Shown here piece after piece: positions 23,795 through 32,075 of a stretch of 43,896 bases of DNA. Each line of letters begins with the position of its first letter. The stretch's first letter is position 1. The position numbers and the translations under genes are program-made. The notes under the pieces are model-generated. The model saw only the letters and a program-made list of their open reading frames with translations. It made no database searches and was not told where the DNA came from. Origin of the DNA: an uncultured Chryseobacterium sp. (GTDB lineage: Bacteria; Bacteroidota; Bacteroidia; Flavobacteriales; Weeksellaceae); NCBI RefSeq assembly GCF_936933875.1, contig NZ_CAKZIK010000079.1, positions 1-43,896 on the forward strand. The letters are read 5' to 3'.

Positions 23795-25939
23795 TTAAAT
23801 CCTCTCTAACTCATTCCCATCAATCTGCGTCTTGAACAATCCATAATTCACCGTTACTTTTCCGCTTTTATGCAAACTTTCAATGGTTCCGACTGATGTT
23901 GAACCCGAAATTCTTACGCGCTGTCCGACTTTCATCCACAAAGCGCGGTCTTTCTGCTTTTTCTCTTCCAGTTTTTCGTTGGTTTCGGCAATTTTTTCTT
24001 TTACTTCAACTTTTTTCAGTTGCTGCGTAATTTTGCGTTTCACCACTTGTAAACGTTTGCTTTCGTCTTTATCAGCGCCGATTTTTCTGTATTTTTCCTG
24101 CTCCAAAATTTTCACGAAATCTTTCACGACATCTTTACGGGATTTTCCCTTGATGTAAGAATCGATGAAGGTTTCAATCTTATTTCCGAACTGCAGTTTG
24201 CGGTGTTCTTCTTCGTATAATTTCTGAAAGTTGAAAAGCTTTTGTTCCAGCTGTTCATTCAGTTTTTGGAGATTGTCACGCTTGTCTTCAACGGATTCTT
24301 TGGTTTCGGCAAGATTGGATTTCAGCTTTTCAACCTCAAATTTTTCCTGCTGAAGCTTTACAATGGTTTTGTCCAGATTTACAACATCCTTTTCGACTTT
24401 TTCCCTTGCATTTTTAATGATAAATCTTGGGATTTTATTTTTCTCGGCAACTTCGAAAGTAAACGAACTTCCGGCTTGTCCAACTTCCAGTTTGTACAAT
24501 GGCTCCAACGAATTTTCATCAAACAACATTGCTGCATTTTCAGCATTTGGAAGCTGTTCTACAACTAGTTTGATGTTTGTGTAATGCGTTGTAATAATCG
24601 CAAAAGATTTCTTTCCGTAGAAAAATTCTAGGAAGCTTTCTGCTAAAGCACCACCCAATTCCGGGTCAGAACCGGTTCCGAATTCGTCAATGAGCAAAAG
24701 CGTTTCGCCATCGGCTTCACGAATAATTCCGGACATTTTTTTGAGTCGGGAAGAATAAGTGGAAAGATGATTTTCAATGGACTGATTATCGCCGATATCG
24801 GTCATTATTTTTTCAAAGAAAAACATTTCGGATTTCGGATGAACAGGAACTAAAATCCCGCTCTGGATCATCAGTTGAAGCAATCCAACGGTTTTCAAAG
24901 TTATCGATTTTCCTCCTGCATTTGGTCCGGAAATACAGATAATTCTGTTATGTTCCGTCAAGGTTAAAGTTTGTGGAAAAATTTTCTTGTTTTCCGCCTG
25001 ATTTTGAAGCCACAGCAAAGGATGATATGCATCTTTCAGCCTCAAAGTTTTATGACGGTTGATTTTGGGTAAAATACCATTGATTTTTTCTGCAAATTTG
25101 GCTTTGGCTCTCGTTAAATCTAAACTGAAAATATATTCCTGATAATCGGTGAGTTGCGGCTGAAATTCTGCAATTTCCGCCGTAAGTTTTCTTAAGATTT
25201 TATCAATTTCCTTTTTTTCTTCTTCCTGATTTTCTTTCAGTTTGAAGTAATGTTTCACGACAGATTCCGGCTGAATGTACGTAATAGAACCGGTTTTGGA
25301 TATTCCTAAAGTTCTTCCCGGAACTCTTTTTTTGAAGCCCGATTTTACAGCCAAAACACGTTGGTCTTCTATAATTGTTTCGCGGATATCCTCCAGCAAA
25401 TCTGCGTAAGTATTCAAAGAACGGTTAAAATTTTCGTCAATCGCTTTTTTAGCGTGTTGAATTTCAGTTCTTAACGTTTTTAAAATTGGTGAAGCTTCGC
25501 TTTTTACTTCTGCAAAGCGGTTGAAAACTTTGTCGATTTTCTCGGTAATTTCTTTGCGGAATTCCAAATCTTTTACTTCATCCAAAAGCATTGGAAACGT
25601 TTCCGAAAGGGTAGGAAAGAACTTTTGCAATCTTCCGATCTGTTCCGTAATGGTTTTTATTTTGATGAAGCCTTTGTTTTCGAGCCTGAAATTTTCAATC
25701 AGCATCAGTTTCAGCTCACTTTCAATATCTTCATATTCATCAAAAGGAATGGCGTTTGAACTCTCGAAACTCGTTAAAAATTCCGATGTTTTTTTCAATG
25801 AAAGTTCTGCTTCGTCAATTTCCATTGGACGAAGGTTCATCAATTTTTCTGCTGTCTTTGGCGAGTATGCGTAAGGAGCAATTTCCGAAAGCAAAATCGG
25901 GAATTCTAGCTCGTCTAAATCTTCTTGTTGTATGTGCAC
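23795..25939 (-). CDS. MutS2-like ATPase lacking the Smr domain
   Basis: 714 residues, about 65-80 fewer than canonical MutS2. The core/lever region (about 1-330) leads into the ATPase: Walker A GPNAGGKS at 338-345, ENHLSTYSSRL at 389-399 and Walker B LLLIDEFGTGSDP at 414-426. A long coiled coil spans about 510-660. The C-terminus ends in a small beta domain (GQRVRISGSTSVGTIESLHK) with no Smr nuclease domain, so the endonuclease activity of other MutS2 proteins is probably absent. MutS2 acts on recombination intermediates or collided ribosomes, depending on species. The start codon is GTG, 5 bp after a TATTTTTG box, implying a leaderless mRNA. Confidence 0.88.
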   Translation of the reverse strand: MHIQQEDLDELEFPILLSEIAPYAYSPKTAEKLMNLRPMEIDEAELSLKKTSEFLTSFESSNAIPFDEYEDIESELKLMLIENFRLENKGFIKIKTITEQIGRLQKFFPTLSETFPMLLDEVKDLEFRKEITEKIDKVFNRFAEVKSEASPILKTLRTEIQHAKKAIDENFNRSLNTYADLLEDIRETIIEDQRVLAVKSGFKKRVPGRTLGISKTGSITYIQPESVVKHYFKLKENQEEEKKEIDKILRKLTAEIAEFQPQLTDYQEYIFSLDLTRAKAKFAEKINGILPKINRHKTLRLKDAYHPLLWLQNQAENKKIFPQTLTLTEHNRIICISGPNAGGKSITLKTVGLLQLMIQSGILVPVHPKSEMFFFEKIMTDIGDNQSIENHLSTYSSRLKKMSGIIREADGETLLLIDEFGTGSDPELGGALAESFLEFFYGKKSFAIITTHYTNIKLVVEQLPNAENAAMLFDENSLEPLYKLEVGQAGSSFTFEVAEKNKIPRFIIKNAREKVEKDVVNLDKTIVKLQQEKFEVEKLKSNLAETKESVEDKRDNLQKLNEQLEQKLFNFQKLYEEEHRKLQFGNKIETFIDSYIKGKSRKDVVKDFVKILEQEKYRKIGADKDESKRLQVVKRKITQQLKKVEVKEKIAETNEKLEEKKQKDRALWMKVGQRVRISGSTSVGTIESLHKSGKVTVNYGLFKTQIDGNELERI

Positions 25940-25943
25940 TGTG

Positions 25944-25951
25944 CAAAAATA
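25944..25951 (-). promoter_or_regulatory. -7 box abutting the mutS2 start
   Basis: Minus-strand TATTTTTG, its last base 5 bp before the GTG start codon at 25939. If it is used, transcription begins at or within a base or two of the start codon. Confidence 0.45.
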
Positions 25952-26283
25952 AGGATTTTGAAAATGTTTTGATTTTAAAATTTGGAAATGATTTTACAGA
26001 ATATAGCAAGTAGTTTGGCGAAAGTTCGAAATACCTGCTGTTTTCCTCGGGAACTTCAAGAGATACTGTGGTATTCCACTTTTCGCAGGCTCAAAAACCA
26101 AATTGTTGGATAATATTTTTTATATCCAAGCAAATAAATTGATGTAAATCCAAGCGCTTTGGCTTTTTTAAACTTTCATTATTTGCTTCATTTTGTTGTT
26201 TTAATACCTGTTTTAAAATTTCAAAAACTCTTGCATGACCTTTTTAGTGTTTATTTCTCATCACAAAAAATTAAATTTTATAC
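25952..26283. other. Gene-free stretch upstream of ung
   Basis: About 330 bp with no supported gene. It holds a 7-bp inverted repeat (TTGGATA ... TATCCAA, about 26102-26125), two copies of ATCCAAGC about 24 bp apart, and a weak GCTTTGGC-TTTTTT hairpin near 26155-26168. An in-frame extension of ung through this region is rejected (see rejected items). Confidence 0.45.
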
Positions 26284-26291
26284 TATTTTTG
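26284..26291 (+). promoter_or_regulatory. Candidate -7 box for ung
   Basis: TATTTTTG, 20 bp before the ATG at 26312. It lies within the region that would be coding if the longer ung reading were true, and so supports the shorter start. Confidence 0.45.
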
Positions 26292-26311
26292 AATTTAAAA
26301 TTTGCTTTAAT

Positions 26312-26953
26312 ATGACCTGGACAGAAGTTCTTGCACCGATTAAAAATTCAGATTATTTTACCAACCTTTGGGAAAAATTAAAGCTAGAGTATACTACAAC
26401 TAAAATTTTTCCACCAAAAAATCAGATATTTCGTGCGCTAGAACTAACGCCTTTTGATGACATTAAAGTCGTAATAATTGGCCAGGATCCATATCATAAT
26501 GATTTTCAGGCAAATGGATTGTGTTTTTCAGTTTCGGAAAGTGTTACAGCGCCGCCTTCTCTCAAAAATATTTTTAATGAATTGAAAGATGATGTGGGAA
26601 TTGAAAGAACTTCAAAAGAGTTGGATGATTGGGCGCAACAGGGAGTTCTGTTGCTCAATGCGACATTAACTGTTCGTGCTCATGCTCCGAATTCTCACAA
26701 AGATTTGGGTTGGGAAAAGTTTACGGATTTCATCATCAAAGAAATTTCGGACAAAAGAGAAAATGTCGTTTTCGTTTTGTGGGGTGCTTTCGCGCAAAAA
26801 AAAGCTTCATTGATAGATTCAACGAAGCATTATATTATTCAGTCTGCTCATCCATCACCTTTTTCGGTATATCGTGGATTTTATGGAAGCAAACCGTTTT
26901 CGAAAATTAATGACTTTCTGAAATCAAAAAATAAAGAAGCTATTTCGTGGTAG
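26312..26953 (+). CDS. ung: Uracil-DNA glycosylase
   Basis: 213 residues from the ATG at 26312. Family 1 motifs: the water-activating GQDPYH at 57-62 (catalytic D59), LLNATLT at 114-120 and HPSPFS at 180-185 (catalytic H180). It removes uracil from DNA as the first step of base-excision repair. The frame stays open for 51 codons upstream, but that part is hydrophobic, AT-rich and unlike any Ung; MTWTEVL is the normal N-terminus, and a -7 box sits between. The 3' end overlaps the convergent lipoprotein gene by 14 bp. Confidence 0.95.
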   Translation: MTWTEVLAPIKNSDYFTNLWEKLKLEYTTTKIFPPKNQIFRALELTPFDDIKVVIIGQDPYHNDFQANGLCFSVSESVTAPPSLKNIFNELKDDVGIERTSKELDDWAQQGVLLLNATLTVRAHAPNSHKDLGWEKFTDFIIKEISDKRENVVFVLWGAFAQKKASLIDSTKHYIIQSAHPSPFSVYRGFYGSKPFSKINDFLKSKNKEAISW

Positions 26954-27608
26954 TACCACTGTTAAAGGTTTTGTTATCCTCTTCTGTGGCTTTTTTGAAA
27001 ATAAGACCAATTTTATAATTTCCCTGCATCGTTTTCTGGTTCTGACTTTGAGTTGGGTAAGGAGAAACTTCAGCTAATATTACAGCAACTCCGTCGAAAA
27101 CTATGGTTTTATGGAACCCTCTTGAAGCATTTTCCTGGGTAGATATAGTAAAAGTTCTAGGCCTTGTGGCAACTCCCATCAATTCAATTTCAGCTGAAGC
27201 AACGCCTTCCCAGATACAGTTGACATCTTTCGGACATCTGCTGTCTTCTGTAATTTTTTTGAAAGTGACATTCATTTTTTGTTCTTTCAAGAAAATATTT
27301 TGTCCTTCCTTTAAATAGATTGTTCCGGATGTCGTTTTTGGAGAACTTGTCTCAGTTTTTGTTTGATTACCGGAAGCTGTAGCTTTTGGTGATGAAGCAG
27401 TAGTAGATGCAGTTTTTGTACCGACTGAACTTGTTGTAGAAGCTGTTACATTGCTGTTTGATGATGAATTGGCGGTTGCTGAATTATTTTCAGTTTTAGT
27501 GGAAGTAACCACTTCTTTTGATAAAGTGTCTTCGTCTTTTTTCTGTTGGCTATTGCACATCGCCAAAGTCATTAATCCTAATGACAAAATAATAATCCTG
27601 TGTAACAT
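26940..27608 (-). CDS. Putative lipoprotein with a disulfide-type C-terminal domain
   Basis: 222 residues. The N-terminus MLHRIIILSLGLMTLAMCNS looks like a lipoprotein signal, but methionine precedes the cysteine (LAMC), which is not ideal for a lipobox, so a simple signal peptide is possible. A Ser/Thr/Ala-rich linker (about 35-100) leads to a compact domain (about 98-205) with NIFLKEQKMNVTFKKI, two cysteines in SRCPKDVNCIWEG that probably form a disulfide, and ISTQENASRGFHKTIVFDG. The domain recurs in flavobacterial proteins of unknown function. It is 5 bp after the DUF456 gene, so probably one transcript. The 3' end overlaps ung by 14 bp. Confidence 0.7.
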   Translation of the reverse strand: MLHRIIILSLGLMTLAMCNSQQKKDEDTLSKEVVTSTKTENNSATANSSSNSNVTASTTSSVGTKTASTTASSPKATASGNQTKTETSSPKTTSGTIYLKEGQNIFLKEQKMNVTFKKITEDSRCPKDVNCIWEGVASAEIELMGVATRPRTFTISTQENASRGFHKTIVFDGVAVILAEVSPYPTQSQNQKTMQGNYKIGLIFKKATEEDNKTFNSGTTTK

Positions 27609-27613
27609 TTTGA

Positions 27614-28105
27614 TTATCTTTTAAATATATCAATCAACACCACCAAAATCATTGCCAAACCTACCATAAAGTTGAATCCTGTTCCGTAGAGAAATCCTAT
27701 TAATGCACCTTTTGTAGAGTTCCAGGCTTTCTTTTTGTCTTCTCTGTCGTGCAATAGTTCACCAATAAAAACGCCTGCAAACATCCCAATTAAGAACCCG
27801 AAAGGAACAGGAATAAAGAGCATTCCGGCAATTGTTCCGATTATGGAACCAATACTTCCCCAACGAGTTCCCCCATATTTTCTGTTGGTTTTGGCTGGAA
27901 TTACATAATTTAAAACAACCGAAACGATGGTTAAAATCACAAAAATCCAAACATAAATCATCGACATTGGTGCATCTGTCCCGAATTTATAGATAAGAAC
28001 TCCAGCTAAACTTAATATTAATCCCGGAAGAACGGGCAGAAAAGTTCCCACAAGTCCTAAAATGAGTAAAATGATGCTTAAAAGCTCGATTAAACCGTAA
28101 TCCAT
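27614..28105 (-). CDS. DUF456 domain membrane protein
   Basis: 163 residues with five hydrophobic segments. LSIILLILGLVGTFLPVLPG and the NRKYGGTRWGSIGSIIGTIAG segment are diagnostic of DUF456 (PF04306); the glycine-rich stretch VPFGFLIGMFAGVFIGELLHD follows. Function unknown. It heads a two-gene minus-strand unit with the lipoprotein, divergent from the mechanosensitive channel (69 bp to its start). Confidence 0.9.
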   Translation of the reverse strand: MDYGLIELLSIILLILGLVGTFLPVLPGLILSLAGVLIYKFGTDAPMSMIYVWIFVILTIVSVVLNYVIPAKTNRKYGGTRWGSIGSIIGTIAGMLFIPVPFGFLIGMFAGVFIGELLHDREDKKKAWNSTKGALIGFLYGTGFNFMVGLAMILVVLIDIFKR

Positions 28106-28161
28106 ACTTAATAATTTTTGTTAAAAATAAGCATTAATCCTTATAAAACAAACAGATTTCT

Positions 28162-28169
28162 TATTTTTG
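28162..28169 (+). promoter_or_regulatory. -7 box abutting the mscS start
   Basis: TATTTTTG followed by C, 5 bp before the ATG at 28175, so transcription would start within a few bases of the start codon. On the opposite strand, TATTTTTA at about 28121-28128 could serve the divergent DUF456 gene. Confidence 0.45.
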
Positions 28170-28174
28170 CTAGA

Positions 28175-29437
28175 ATGAAAGATGAGCTGAACGATACAAC
28201 AGATTTTCTACAAAATACTAGTGATTCCATCCACTATTTTGTTAAAGAAAATTTTCCCGACGGATGGATTCTGTTTGGACAAATTGCTTTGAAATTTTTG
28301 TTTTTAGCAGGGCTTATTTATTTAGTGGATTTTGTTGTAAAGATTTTTATTAATGGTATTTTTCGAGTTTTTTTTAATAAAGACAGATATCCCGTTCTTA
28401 AATCAATTTATAAATCAAGAATTACAAATTCACTCTCCCATTTATTAGCATTGCTGTTCGGCAGTTTTGCACTAACTTCTATTTTTTATCGTCACAAACA
28501 AAGTTTTGCTTTTTTAGAAAGAATGGTTGGTTTAGCCATAGTTCTTGTTGTTGCCGGAATGTTGTACAGAGCATTAAATGCCTTCAGAAATTATTTCATC
28601 ATCAAACAGGATTTCTACAAAATTTTGGCGCTGAATGCCGTTTCGCAAACTGTGAAAATTTTTGGAATTTTCGTGTCTTCGGTTATTGCCATTTGCGTGA
28701 TTTTTGGAATCAGCGGAAGTGCTGTGGTAGGAAGTTTAGGAGCGATTACAGCGGTTTTGGTTCTCGTTTTCAGGGATACTATTTTAGGATTTGTTACAGG
28801 ACTTCACGTAGCGACTTCAAAAAATTTGAAAGTAGGAGACTGGATTGGAATTCCGAAGTATAATATTGAAGGTACGATCATGGATATCAATCTGTTAACC
28901 ACTAAAATTCAGAATTTCGACAAAACAATTTCCACGATTCCAACTTATGATTTATTGACGACGGAAATCAAAAATATTCAGGTAATGTCCGAAAGTAATA
29001 CGAGAAGGATCAAGCGTTCGATTATTTTCAATATTAATTCCTTTAAATTCCTAAACATGGAAATGATGGACAAACTGGCGAAAATCAATCTGATTAAAGA
29101 TTATATAGAAGAAAAAAAACAGGAAATTACGAATGAACGTGCAACAATCGACAATCCTGAATTGTTAATTAACGGAAGACAGTTAACCAACATCGGTGTT
29201 TTTAGAGAATACGTTTTAAATTACCTTCAAAACAACGAACACATCGAAAAAGATGGAACTTTATTGGTTCGTCAGCTCGAAAATACACCGCAAGGAATGC
29301 CTTTGGAAATCTATTGTTTTACCAACGACTCAGTTTGGGCGAACTACGAAGATATCCAGGCCGATATTTTCGACCATTTATTGGTGGCTTCAAGGGAATT
29401 TGAACTTGAAATTATGCAGACCAATTTTAAACTTTAA
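28175..29437 (+). CDS. MscS family mechanosensitive channel
   Basis: 420 residues from the ATG at 28175; an upstream ATG (28118) adds 19 residues but would put the -7 box inside the gene. Helices at about 45-65, 85-105 and 120-140 (counted from this start) precede the pore helix FGISGSAVVGSLGAITAVLVL (near 190-210), the MscS pore with alternating Gly and Ala. The beta domain contains LKVGDWIGIPKYNIEGTIMD and TKIQNFDKTISTIPTYDLL, and a C-terminal alpha/beta region follows. It opens under membrane tension and releases solutes in hypo-osmotic shock. pdxJ follows after 13 bp. Confidence 0.9.
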   Translation: MKDELNDTTDFLQNTSDSIHYFVKENFPDGWILFGQIALKFLFLAGLIYLVDFVVKIFINGIFRVFFNKDRYPVLKSIYKSRITNSLSHLLALLFGSFALTSIFYRHKQSFAFLERMVGLAIVLVVAGMLYRALNAFRNYFIIKQDFYKILALNAVSQTVKIFGIFVSSVIAICVIFGISGSAVVGSLGAITAVLVLVFRDTILGFVTGLHVATSKNLKVGDWIGIPKYNIEGTIMDINLLTTKIQNFDKTISTIPTYDLLTTEIKNIQVMSESNTRRIKRSIIFNINSFKFLNMEMMDKLAKINLIKDYIEEKKQEITNERATIDNPELLINGRQLTNIGVFREYVLNYLQNNEHIEKDGTLLVRQLENTPQGMPLEIYCFTNDSVWANYEDIQADIFDHLLVASREFELEIMQTNFKL

Positions 29438-29450
29438 ATTGTAAGAAAAA

Positions 29451-30170
29451 ATGACAAAACTTAGCGTCAATATCAATAAAATTGCAACCATCCGAAACGC
29501 AAGAGGTGGTGAATTGCCAAGTGTAACAGAAGCTGCTATAAAGTTGCAGGAATTCGGAGCGCAGGGAATTACCATTCATCCAAGACCGGACCAAAGACAC
29601 ATCACGCGTAAAGATGTGTACGATTTGAAACCATTGGTTCATACCGAATTTAATATTGAAGGAAATCCGCACCGTCCTTTTGTGGATATGGTTCTGGAAG
29701 TAAAACCGGAACAGGTAACTTTGGTTCCGGATGCAGATAATGCAATTACTTCAAACGCAGGTTGGGACTGCAAAACGCATTTGGGATTTCTGAAAAATAT
29801 TATTGCTGAATTTAAAAGTGCAGGAATCAGAACGTCGATTTTTTTGGACCCCAATCCGGAAATGGTAAAATACGCCGCAGAAACGGGAACCGACAGAATT
29901 GAACTGTACACGGAAGCCTACGCAAAAAATTACGAACAGGACAAAGAAGCAGCGATAAAACAGTATTACGAAACCGCTCTTGAAGCCACAAAATACAATT
30001 TGGGAATCAATGCAGGACACGATTTGAGTTTGGATAATCTGAAATATTTTGCAGACCATATTCCTAATTTATTGGAAGTTTCCATTGGTCACGCCCTAAT
30101 TTCAGAGGCTTTGTATCTTGGTCTCGAAAATACGGTTCAAGCTTATTTGAAGAGATTAGCAAAATGGTAA
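29451..30170 (+). CDS. pdxJ: Pyridoxine 5'-phosphate synthase
   Basis: 239 residues. LSVNINKIATIRNARGG, ITIHPRPDQRHI and LGINAGHDLSLDNL are PdxJ signatures, with the catalytic acidic and histidine residues in HPRPDQRHI, VTLVPD and NAGHDL. It condenses 3-amino-2-oxopropyl phosphate with deoxyxylulose 5-phosphate to give pyridoxine 5'-phosphate in the DXP-dependent vitamin B6 route. Flavobacteria with a mevalonate pathway still need DXP for this, which is worth noting next to the mevalonate gene 3.8 kb downstream. It is followed by a terminator. Confidence 0.95.
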   Translation: MTKLSVNINKIATIRNARGGELPSVTEAAIKLQEFGAQGITIHPRPDQRHITRKDVYDLKPLVHTEFNIEGNPHRPFVDMVLEVKPEQVTLVPDADNAITSNAGWDCKTHLGFLKNIIAEFKSAGIRTSIFLDPNPEMVKYAAETGTDRIELYTEAYAKNYEQDKEAAIKQYYETALEATKYNLGINAGHDLSLDNLKYFADHIPNLLEVSIGHALISEALYLGLENTVQAYLKRLAKW

Positions 30171-30183
30171 AGAAATGAATAGG

Positions 30184-30211
30184 AAACGGGCTTTAGCCCG
30201 TTTGTTTTTTT
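30184..30211 (+). terminator. Intrinsic terminator after pdxJ
   Basis: AAACGGGC, loop TTTA, GCCCGTTT: an 8-bp stem followed by GTTTTTTT. The GGGCTTTAGCCC core recurs in weaker form just downstream as GGCTTTAGCC (30223-30232), a motif known as a dispersed element in this group. Confidence 0.85.
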
Positions 30212-30222
30212 AACGGATTTAT

Positions 30223-30253
30223 AGGTGGCTTTAGCCAAAATTTAATATTTTTG
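30223..30253 (+). promoter_or_regulatory. Candidate promoter of the hydrolase-epimerase-ligase operon
   Basis: TATTTTTG at 30246-30253, 16 bp before the ATG at 30270, with TAATATTTTTGAGAAATTAA almost identical to the sequence before marC. GGCTTTAGCC at 30223-30232 is a second copy of the repeat found in the pdxJ terminator. Confidence 0.45.
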
Positions 30254-30269
30254 AGAAATTAATTTTTAG

Positions 30270-31058
30270 ATGCAGATTTTACATTCAAAAATTTACGGAG
30301 AAGAGAAATCCGGAACGCCGCTTTTGGTGTTTCATGGCCTTTTCGGAATGCTTGATAATTGGGCAAGTTTTGGGAAAGAATTCGGCGAATATTTTCCGAC
30401 GCACCTTATCGATTTGAGAAATCACGGTAAAAGTTTTCATTCCGAGGAAATGACGCACGACGATTTAGCGCACGATATTTCACATTATATGGAACATCAC
30501 GGCATCGAAAAATCCAATCTTCTCGGACATTCTTTGGGTGGAAAAGCGGTAATGCAATTCGCTATTAAATATCCTCCAAAAGTGGAAAAACTGATTGTTG
30601 TTGATATTGCTCCGAAAGCGTATCCTCCACATCATCAGGGAATTATAAAAGCGCTAGAATCTGTTGATTTTGAGAAGATTTCTACAAGGCAGGAAGTGGA
30701 AGAAATCCTGAAACAGTATATTCCGGAAACTTCTGTGATTCAGTTTTTGGCGAAAAATCTTTACTGGACAGACGATAAAAAACTAGCGTGGAGATTTAAT
30801 CTAAAAACACTTTCAGAAAAGTACGAACAGTTTGTTTCCAATGCCATAAAATATGGTGTTTTCAGTGGGGAAACTTTGTTTATCGCCGGTGAAAAATCCA
30901 ATTATATTTTACCGCAGGACGAGTTTCAGATTAAGCAACAGTTTCCGCACGCTTCCATCATCAAAATAAAAAATGCAGGACATTGGGTTCAGGCAGAAAA
31001 TCCTAAAGATTTCAACGAAGCGGTAAAAGATTTTATCCTGAATATCGAAATCTACTAA
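30270..31058 (+). CDS. Alpha/beta hydrolase, YbfF-like esterase
   Basis: 262 residues. The oxyanion region is FHGLFGMLDNW (21-31), the nucleophile elbow GHSLGG at 86-91 (S88) and the catalytic histidine in AGHWVQ (H237). The FHGLFGMLDNW phrase is typical of YbfF-type acyl-CoA or short-ester hydrolases. It is the first gene of a row with the epimerase (9-bp gap) and the acyl-CoA ligase (3-bp gap), so fatty-acyl metabolism is a reasonable guess. The substrate is unknown. Confidence 0.82.
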   Translation: MQILHSKIYGEEKSGTPLLVFHGLFGMLDNWASFGKEFGEYFPTHLIDLRNHGKSFHSEEMTHDDLAHDISHYMEHHGIEKSNLLGHSLGGKAVMQFAIKYPPKVEKLIVVDIAPKAYPPHHQGIIKALESVDFEKISTRQEVEEILKQYIPETSVIQFLAKNLYWTDDKKLAWRFNLKTLSEKYEQFVSNAIKYGVFSGETLFIAGEKSNYILPQDEFQIKQQFPHASIIKIKNAGHWVQAENPKDFNEAVKDFILNIEIY

Positions 31059-31067
31059 TATTTCAGC

Positions 31068-32072
31068 ATGATTTTAGTAACCGGCGCAACAGGAATTCTC
31101 GGAAGAGTTATCGTTTTGGAACTGCTGAAACGCGGGAAAAATGTTCGTGCAACGAAACGAAATTCTAGCAAACTTGAAGAGGTAAAACATTCCTTTAAAT
31201 TTTACACAGAAAATCCTGAAAAATGGTTCAGCAAGATTGAATGGGTTGATGTTGATTTCGAAGACATTCATTCACTACAAAATGCGTTGATTGGTATTGA
31301 AGAAGTCTATCACTGTGCTGCAAAAGTCAGCTTTCATCCGAAAGACAAAAGAGAAATGTACCACACGAATATTGATGGGACTAAAAATTTGTTGTACGCG
31401 TGCGAAAATTCTTCAGTAAAAAAGTTTCTGTTCGTAAGTTCCATCGCGGTTTTGGATGGATTGAATGAAACTGGAGTGATGGATGAAGATTCGGATTTTA
31501 ATTCAAAACTCGACCATTCTGCGTATGCAAAATCAAAACATTTTGCGGAAATGGAAGTTTGGCGCGCTTCTGCTGAAGGATTAAATACTGTTATTGTGAA
31601 TCCCGGAATGATTATCGGAAGCGGCAACTGGAACGAAAGCAGCGGAACCATTTTCAAAAATTTTGAAAAATCCAGTTATACTTTTTGTGGCGGAACTGGT
31701 TACGTAGATGTTCGGGATGTTGCGAAGATTTCAGTGGATTTAATGGAAAAAAATGTTTTCGGACAGCGGTTTGTGTTGGTTTCAGAAAATAAAAAATATC
31801 AGGAACTCGCGACAATAGTTCGGGCCAGTTTTAAACAACCTGCTCCAAAAGTACATTCTGTAGGAGTTTTAAACTTTGCAAGAATACTGAATATGATTTT
31901 CGGAAGTTTTGTACCGATACTGAAAATGGCTAATAGAGTGAATATTGATGCGGTTTGTAACGCATTTCCATATTCTAATGAAAAAATAAAAAAAGAATTG
32001 AATTTCAGTTTTATTCCGGTATTGGAGAGCATTGATTTTCATCTTAAAAACTATACTCAAGATAAAAACTAA
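31068..32072 (+). CDS. NAD-dependent epimerase/dehydratase (extended SDR)
   Basis: 334 residues. The NAD(P) loop GATGILG is at 6-12, the strand-end VYHCAAKVSF near 84, the catalytic tyrosine and lysine in YAKSK near 153, and the substrate-side region DVRDVAKIS later. This is an extended short-chain dehydrogenase with the profile of flavobacterial sugar epimerases or reductases that act on acyl intermediates. Product and substrate are not recognised. Directly followed by the acyl-CoA ligase after 3 bp. Confidence 0.82.
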   Translation: MILVTGATGILGRVIVLELLKRGKNVRATKRNSSKLEEVKHSFKFYTENPEKWFSKIEWVDVDFEDIHSLQNALIGIEEVYHCAAKVSFHPKDKREMYHTNIDGTKNLLYACENSSVKKFLFVSSIAVLDGLNETGVMDEDSDFNSKLDHSAYAKSKHFAEMEVWRASAEGLNTVIVNPGMIIGSGNWNESSGTIFKNFEKSSYTFCGGTGYVDVRDVAKISVDLMEKNVFGQRFVLVSENKKYQELATIVRASFKQPAPKVHSVGVLNFARILNMIFGSFVPILKMANRVNIDAVCNAFPYSNEKIKKELNFSFIPVLESIDFHLKNYTQDKN

Positions 32073-32075
32073 ACC

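Noticed and set aside
24242..24568. 108-codon plus-strand ORF rich in Phe and Leu
   Set aside because: Antisense shadow of the lysine- and glutamate-rich coiled coil of MutS2.
26159..26311. 51-codon N-terminal extension of ung
   Set aside because: Hydrophobic, AT-rich and unlike Ung; the normal N-terminus MTWTEVL starts at 26312 and a -7 box lies within the extension.
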